NCBI GenBank assembly: GCA_030528765.1
Contig: JAUMYD010000047.1
Span: 1-11,077, forward strand
Reading direction: 5' to 3'
Length of the DNA stretch: 11,077 nucleotides
DNA from: Bacillota bacterium
GTDB lineage: Bacteria; Bacillota; Dehalobacteriia; UBA4068
Made by a program: the position numbers and the translations under genes. Position 1 is the first letter of the stretch. Each line of letters starts with the position of its first letter. The notes beneath the pieces are model-generated. The model was not told where the DNA came from, did not search any database, and saw only the letters and a list, made by a program, of their open reading frames with translations. Shown piece by piece: positions 7,737 through 11,077 of this stretch.

Positions 7737-7753
7737 TTCCTTAAAATAAGGAA
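7737..7753. promoter_or_regulatory. Perfect 7-3-7 palindrome, candidate operator
   Basis: TTCCTTAAAATAAGGAA has two 7-base arms around AAA. It lies in the divergent intergenic region, about 20 bp behind the -35 of the coiled-coil operon promoter and 25 bp behind the -35 of the obg promoter. No T-run follows on either strand, so it is unlikely to be a terminator. It has the form of a dimeric regulator site, but I do not recognise it as the box of a known regulator. Confidence 0.5.
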
Positions 7754-7778
7754 AATAAAGGGGGGATCCCGTCGGGGT

Positions 7779-7808
7779 TTGACTAAAGGCCCCGAAAGCG
7801 TGTATAAT
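7779..7808 (+). promoter_or_regulatory. Promoter of the obg operon
   Basis: A -35 box TTGACT (7779-7784) and a perfect -10 box TATAAT (7803-7808) are separated by 18 bp. An A-rich stretch (7743-7759) lies upstream and might act as an UP element. Transcription would start near 7815. A short inverted repeat CGGGG (7773-7777) / CCCCG (7790-7794) brackets the -35 box. Confidence 0.8.
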
Positions 7809-7838
7809 ATAATTTATTGAGATGAAAAAAGTGGAAAT

Positions 7839-7842
7839 GGAG
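7839..7842 (+). promoter_or_regulatory. Ribosome binding site deciding the obg start
   Basis: GGAG lies 6 bases before the ATG at 7849. That start gives MFADYAK, matching the usual Obg N-terminus. The in-frame ATG at 7822 is only about 7 bases beyond the predicted transcription start and lacks a good site. Confidence 0.8.
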
Positions 7843-7848
7843 ATTTTT

Positions 7849-9120
7849 ATGTTTGCTGATTACGCGAAAATACACATTAAGGCAGGGGACGGCGGAAACG
7901 GAGCAGTTGCCTTTCGCCGGGAAAAATATGTTCCCTTGGGCGGCCCTGCCGGTGGAGACGGCGGCCGGGGCGGCAGTGTGATCTTCCGCGGGAAGGCACA
8001 GATGACCACTTTGATGGATTTTAAATATCGCCGTCATTTTAAGGCTGAGCGTGGACGCGATGGCATGAATAAAAATATGCACGGTGCCTATGGGCAGGAT
8101 CTGATCTTGGAGGTTCCGGCCGGAACAGTGATCCGGCGGGAGGATGGCAGCATCCTGGCAGATATTTCTCAGGATGGGCAGGAGTTCCTGGCTGCTCGGG
8201 GTGGCCGGGGCGGCCGGGGAAATGTGCGTTTTGCCAGCCATAAGGAAAAAGCACCTGCCTACGCCGAAAAGGGTGAGCCAGGCCAGGAGCTGGATGTGAT
8301 CCTGGAGCTGAAGCTCATTGCGGATGTGGGGCTGATCGGCCTGCCGAATGCAGGGAAGAGCACCCTGCTTTCCCGGGTGACTGCAGCCAGCCCGAAAATT
8401 GCCAACTATCCCTTTACCACCCTGGAACCGAATCTGGGTGTAGTGAATCTGGATGATGAGATCAGCTTTGTTCTGGCGGATCTTCCTGGATTGATCGAAG
8501 GTGCGGCCTCCGGGATCGGCCTGGGGCATCGCTTTTTGCGCCATGCGGAGCGGAACCGCGTCCTTATCCATGTGCTGGATATGAGCGAATTCGCAGGGAA
8601 GGAACCGGTGGAAAGTTTCCGTCTGATCAATGAGGAGCTCAGCCTTTATCGGGAGGATTTTCTGAGCCGCCCCATGATCGTGGCCGCCAATAAGATCGAG
8701 ATGCCCGGTGCGGCGGAGAATCTGGCACTGCTCCGGAAGGAGATCGGTGAAGAATACCGGATCTTCCCCATTTCCGCACTTAGCGGTCAGGGCCTGCAGG
8801 ATCTGCTCTGGCATGTGGCAGAATGTTTGAAAACCGCCCCGCCTATCTATACGGAGCAGGCTTCCGAGCGTGTGAAGCATACGGTGGTCCGGGAGGAGGA
8901 GCCCTTTGTTATCCAGCCGGATGAGGATGGGATTTGGCAGGTTGGCGGTGCTCGTGTGGAAAAACTTGTCCGTATGACGGATCTGAACAATGATGATGCT
9001 GTTTTGCGTATGCAGAGGATTTTTGTTAAGATGGGGCTGGAGGATGCGCTGCGTGAAGCAGGCGTCCAGCCCGGAGATACAGTTTGCATTGCCGGAAATG
9101 AATTTGAATATGCGGAATAA
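7849..9120 (+). CDS. obg: Obg GTPase (ribosome assembly, stress response)
   Basis: This encodes 423 aa, the normal length for Obg, a GTPase that binds the large ribosomal subunit and links ribosome maturation to (p)ppGpp, replication and, in some species, sporulation. Residues 1 to about 158 form the glycine-rich Obg fold (KAGDGGNG, GGPAGGDGGRGG, RGGRGGRGN). The G domain follows: P-loop GLPNAGKS (164-171), switch I YPFTTLEPNLG (from 187), G3 DLPGL (211-215), G4 NKIE (281-284) and G5 ISA (308-310). The C-terminal OCT domain spans about 345-423. In G4 the usual aspartate of NKxD is glutamate. It is the first gene of its operon with its own promoter; the rplU-rpmA genes often found upstream of obg are absent. 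The next gene begins directly after its stop codon, so translational coupling is likely. Confidence 0.97.
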   Translation: MFADYAKIHIKAGDGGNGAVAFRREKYVPLGGPAGGDGGRGGSVIFRGKAQMTTLMDFKYRRHFKAERGRDGMNKNMHGAYGQDLILEVPAGTVIRREDGSILADISQDGQEFLAARGGRGGRGNVRFASHKEKAPAYAEKGEPGQELDVILELKLIADVGLIGLPNAGKSTLLSRVTAASPKIANYPFTTLEPNLGVVNLDDEISFVLADLPGLIEGAASGIGLGHRFLRHAERNRVLIHVLDMSEFAGKEPVESFRLINEELSLYREDFLSRPMIVAANKIEMPGAAENLALLRKEIGEEYRIFPISALSGQGLQDLLWHVAECLKTAPPIYTEQASERVKHTVVREEEPFVIQPDEDGIWQVGGARVEKLVRMTDLNNDDAVLRMQRIFVKMGLEDALREAGVQPGDTVCIAGNEFEYAE

Positions 9121-10404
9121 ATGGTAGAACCTATGTTGAATCAGGATCAAATACAACTGCGGGGCGTTCGCCGCCTGGGGCTGATGGGCGGCACCTTTGA
9201 CCCCATTCATAATGCACATCTGCTGCTGGCAGAAACAGCTCTCCAGCAGTTTTCTCTGGAAAAGGTGGTCTTTATCCCCAGCCGCCGTCCGCCTCATAAG
9301 AAATCCCAGGCAGAGCAGGATGCAGAGCAGCGGGCGAATATGACGGAACTGGCTGTTTCCACGCATTCCCGTTTTTTTATGTCCCGCAGTGAGCTGGAAC
9401 GCAGTGGCTATTCCTATGCTTATGATACACTGCTCTACCTGCGGCAGCTGCTGCCTGCGGATGCGGAGATATTTTTTATCAGCGGTGCGGATTCTGTTTT
9501 GGACGTCTGCAAATGGTATAAGGCGCAGGAGCTTCCGGGGCTCTGTCGTTTCATTGCGGCAGCCCGGCCGGATTATGATCTGCACTGCCTGGAGCAGCTT
9601 CCCCCGGAATGGCGGCAGGTCATCGATGTAATGGAAATCCCACTTCTGGAGATCTCTTCCACAGAGATTCGCCGACGGGTAGCAGCTGGAGAAAGCATTA
9701 AATATCTGCTTCCGGAAAAAGTGGAGGCGTATATACATCGACAGGGGCTGTATCTGCCGGAGCCACCGGAGCTACCCCGCCCGCGGGATCGGCAGTGGCT
9801 GCTTTCTCAGGTGGAGAAGCGCCTTTCTCCGCAGCGTTTCCAACATGTGCTGGGTGTTGCCCAGCTGGCAGAGGAATGGGCCCGGCATTGGAAGCTGGAT
9901 GATGAGAAAGCCTATGCTGCCGGTTTGCTCCACGATATCCTGCGGGAGAAAAGCAAGCCGGAGCTGATCTGCGCTGCGGTGCAGCTGGGTATTCCGTTGG
10001 ATCAGTGCATCCTGGATTCTCCGGTCCTTTTGCACGGGCCGGTGGGTGCTGCCTTCGTGAAATGGGAATGGGGGCTCAGTGATCCGGAGATCCTTGATGC
10101 CATTTCTCTGCACACACTGGGCGGCCCGGAGATGGGCCGGCTTTCCAAGCTGATTTTCCTGGCAGATATTTGTGAGCCTGGCCGCGCTTCCCGGCCGGGG
10201 CTGGAGGAGCTGCGGGCACTGTGCCTGCAGGATCTGGATCAGGCAATGATCGTCGCGCTGGAGCAAAACCTGGAGTATCTGGAAGGGAAGGGGAAGCTGC
10301 CCTACCCCGGCAGTCAGGATCTGCAGCTTGTTTTCCGGCTTCAGGCGGCTTCGGCACTTTGTCTGCCAAAGGAAGGGCCAAAAGATTGCACGGAGAATCT
10401 TTGA
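9121..10404 (+). CDS. nadD-yqeK: NadD-YqeK fusion: nicotinate-nucleotide adenylyltransferase and HD-domain Ap4A hydrolase
   Basis: One 427-aa frame carries two enzymes that are usually separate adjacent genes. Residues about 18-206 are NadD, which joins nicotinate mononucleotide and ATP to form deamido-NAD. The nucleotide-binding GGTFDPIHNAH (23-33) and the ISSTEIR motif (178-184) are present. Residues about 220-415 are YqeK, an HD-superfamily hydrolase that splits diadenosine tetraphosphate symmetrically. Its expected metal ligands are all visible: H242, H271-D272, H305, H331 and D349 (in ADICEPGR). The linker is short and proline-rich (about 208-222). The frame is open throughout, so the fusion is real unless there is a sequencing error. 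The ATG at 9121 abuts the obg TAA; an ATG at 9133 is also possible, since neither has a strong ribosome binding site and translation is probably coupled to obg. Confidence 0.95.
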   Translation: MVEPMLNQDQIQLRGVRRLGLMGGTFDPIHNAHLLLAETALQQFSLEKVVFIPSRRPPHKKSQAEQDAEQRANMTELAVSTHSRFFMSRSELERSGYSYAYDTLLYLRQLLPADAEIFFISGADSVLDVCKWYKAQELPGLCRFIAAARPDYDLHCLEQLPPEWRQVIDVMEIPLLEISSTEIRRRVAAGESIKYLLPEKVEAYIHRQGLYLPEPPELPRPRDRQWLLSQVEKRLSPQRFQHVLGVAQLAEEWARHWKLDDEKAYAAGLLHDILREKSKPELICAAVQLGIPLDQCILDSPVLLHGPVGAAFVKWEWGLSDPEILDAISLHTLGGPEMGRLSKLIFLADICEPGRASRPGLEELRALCLQDLDQAMIVALEQNLEYLEGKGKLPYPGSQDLQLVFRLQAASALCLPKEGPKDCTENL

Positions 10405-10460
10405 GTATATAGGACAATGAGGCTAAGAGAGAATTTTCTTCAAACAAACGGAGGTATTTT

Positions 10461-10808
10461 ATGACTGCTTTCACTGCAGAACAACTGCTGGATAAAATCG
10501 TGGAGATTTCCCAGGAGAAAAAAGCCCGGGAGCTGGTCAGCCTGAAATTAAGCGGTTTGACTTTGATTGCTGATTACTTTGTTATTATGAGCACAGGCAG
10601 CAACCGGCAGGCACAGGCTGTTTCTGACCATATCTATGAGGGCTTGAAGGAAAGCGGGGTTCAGGCCCTGCGGGTAGAAGGATATCAGGAAGGGCAGTGG
10701 ATCCTTCTGGATTACGGCACGGTGGTTGTTCACATCTTCCAGGATGAAGAGCGTGCTTTCTATGATCTGGAACGGCTTTGGGGCGATGCAGAGCGGAAGG
10801 ATTATTAA
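10461..10808 (+). CDS. rsfS: Ribosomal silencing factor RsfS
   Basis: This encodes 115 aa, the usual length of the RsfS (Iojap/YbeB) family. The protein binds L14 (uL14) on the large subunit and prevents it joining the small subunit, lowering translation in starvation. Family-typical segments are visible: KARELVSLKL, ADYFVIMSTGSNRQAQAVSD, RVEGYQEGQWILLDYGTVVV and HIFQDEERAFYDLERLWGDA. GGAGG at 10450-10454 lies 6 bases before the ATG. It follows the nadD-yqeK fusion by 56 bases and keeps the common nadD-yqeK-rsfS order; the LytR-CpsA-Psr gene sometimes found between them is absent. A terminator follows, making this the last gene of the operon. Confidence 0.96.
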   Translation: MTAFTAEQLLDKIVEISQEKKARELVSLKLSGLTLIADYFVIMSTGSNRQAQAVSDHIYEGLKESGVQALRVEGYQEGQWILLDYGTVVVHIFQDEERAFYDLERLWGDAERKDY

Positions 10809-10845
10809 GTGCTCCTTTTCCTGAAAACGGATTTAAACTGGTGAT

Positions 10846-10875
10846 ATACAGAGGGTTTTCACCCTCTGTATTTTT
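10846..10875 (+). terminator. Rho-independent terminator after rsfS
   Basis: An 11-bp perfect stem (10846-10856 with 10861-10871, ATACAGAGGGT arm) encloses a TTTC loop and continues into T5 at 10871-10875. It lies 37 bases after the rsfS stop and ends the obg operon. Confidence 0.9.
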
Positions 10876-10897
10876 ATGCGCCTGCTTGCATTGCAGC

Positions 10898-10906
10898 TGT
10901 GGATAA
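10898..10906 (-). promoter_or_regulatory. DnaA box 1 (perfect)
   Basis: TGTGGATAA on the + strand is the exact complement of the consensus DnaA box TTATCCACA. Confidence 0.7.
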
Positions 10907-10918
10907 ACCGGAGGCAAA

Positions 10919-10927
10919 TGTGGATAA
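10919..10927 (-). promoter_or_regulatory. DnaA box 2 (perfect)
   Basis: A second exact TGTGGATAA, same orientation, starting 21 bp after the first (two helical turns). The match extends beyond the box: TGTGGATAAACCG and TGTGGATAAATCG differ at one base in 13. Confidence 0.7.
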
Positions 10928-10949
10928 ATCGAAGTGGAAAAGATAAAAT
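10921..10949 (+). promoter_or_regulatory. Possible promoter overlapping DnaA box 2
   Basis: TGGATA (10921-10926, 4 of 6 matches to -35) and TAAAAT (10944-10949, 5 of 6 matches to -10) are 17 bp apart. The -35 lies inside DnaA box 2, so bound DnaA would compete with RNA polymerase. The match is weak and the region is AT-rich, so it may be chance. Confidence 0.3.
10933..10941 (-). promoter_or_regulatory. Weak DnaA box 3
   Basis: AGTGGAAAA differs at one position from the relaxed consensus TGTGNAWAA. It has the same orientation as boxes 1 and 2 and starts 14 bp after box 2. Confidence 0.35.
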
Positions 10950-10984
10950 GCCTGCTAAAATACTATTTATTTTTCACTGACGGA

Positions 10985-10993
10985 TGTGGACAA
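10985..10993 (-). promoter_or_regulatory. Weak DnaA box 4
   Basis: TGTGGACAA differs at one position from the consensus box and has the same orientation as the others. It lies beyond the AT-rich stretch. Confidence 0.4.
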
Positions 10994-11077
10994 AAAAAGC
11001 ATAAAAAAACTCCGGAAAGAAGGAATTTTTACTGAAAAGCCTGGTTTTCCCCGCTAAAGATGGCTTTCTGCGGATTT

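Larger units (their letters stand above)
10876..11077. other. Non-coding region with a DnaA-box cluster, open to the window end
   Basis: About 200 bases with no supportable gene. It contains two perfect DnaA boxes, two weaker ones and an AT-rich stretch (about 10938-10980). A sequence like a ribosome binding site near 11020 is not followed by a suitable start codon, and the ATG at 11058 has no good site. The next gene probably begins beyond the window. Confidence 0.55.

Noticed and set aside
7822..7848. A 9-residue extension of Obg from the ATG at 7822
   Set aside because: Too near the predicted transcription start, poor ribosome binding site, and the family normally begins with the MFxDxA-type sequence at 7849.
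7783..9738. A 651-codon open frame on the - strand, antisense to obg and nadD
   Set aside because: It crosses two clear housekeeping genes and the obg promoter, has no ribosome binding site, and its sequence (many H, Q, P, C) does not resemble a real protein.
1..11077. CRISPR array, insertion sequence or prophage genes
   Set aside because: No regularly spaced repeats, transposase, integrase or phage structural gene is visible on either strand.

Overview
The window looks like chromosomal DNA of a Bacillota (Firmicutes) bacterium of about 50% G+C, probably an anaerobic Clostridia- or Negativicutes-type lineage. The evidence is the 5S rRNA sequence, an obg - nadD/yqeK - rsfS cluster of low-GC Gram-positive type, strong GGAGG ribosome binding sites and sigma-A-like promoters. 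Genus cannot be read from the sequence alone.

Layout. (1) Positions 1-100 hold the 3' end of a 5S rRNA gene and its perfect 13-bp-stem terminator, the tail of an rrn operon on the + strand. (2) Positions 101-442 hold no credible gene but several inverted repeats. (3) A hairpin at 443-483, flanked by A4 and T4, looks like a bidirectional terminator. (4) Positions 530-7596, on the - strand, carry a two-gene operon for very large, cytoplasmic-looking coiled-coil proteins. The upstream gene encodes 1096 aa, almost free of proline, with a lysine-rich tail. The downstream gene encodes 1234 aa: a coiled-coil half, a short non-helical segment, and an acidic proline-containing half that repeats a short helical motif. 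I recognise neither family; this is the most novel part of the window. (5) Positions 7597-7848 are a divergent promoter region, with one promoter facing each way and a perfect 7-3-7 palindrome between them. (6) Positions 7849-10808, on the + strand, carry a housekeeping operon: the GTPase Obg, a NadD-YqeK fusion protein, and the ribosomal silencing factor RsfS. It ends in a clear terminator at 10846-10875. (7) Positions 10876-11077 are non-coding, with two perfect DnaA boxes 21 bp apart, two weaker ones in the same orientation and an AT-rich stretch. They may belong to a DnaA-regulated promoter or a replication-related site for whatever lies beyond the window.

How the parts relate. Obg (ribosome assembly and stringent-response GTPase), NadD (NAD synthesis), YqeK (Ap4A hydrolysis) and RsfS (blocks subunit joining in starvation) form a familiar link between growth, nucleotides and translation. 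The coiled-coil pair is the only block on the opposite strand, with its own promoter and terminator. It could be a lineage-specific filament or scaffold module next to the housekeeping genes. A structural role is inferred from composition only; neither protein has a visible ATPase, membrane or secretion signal.
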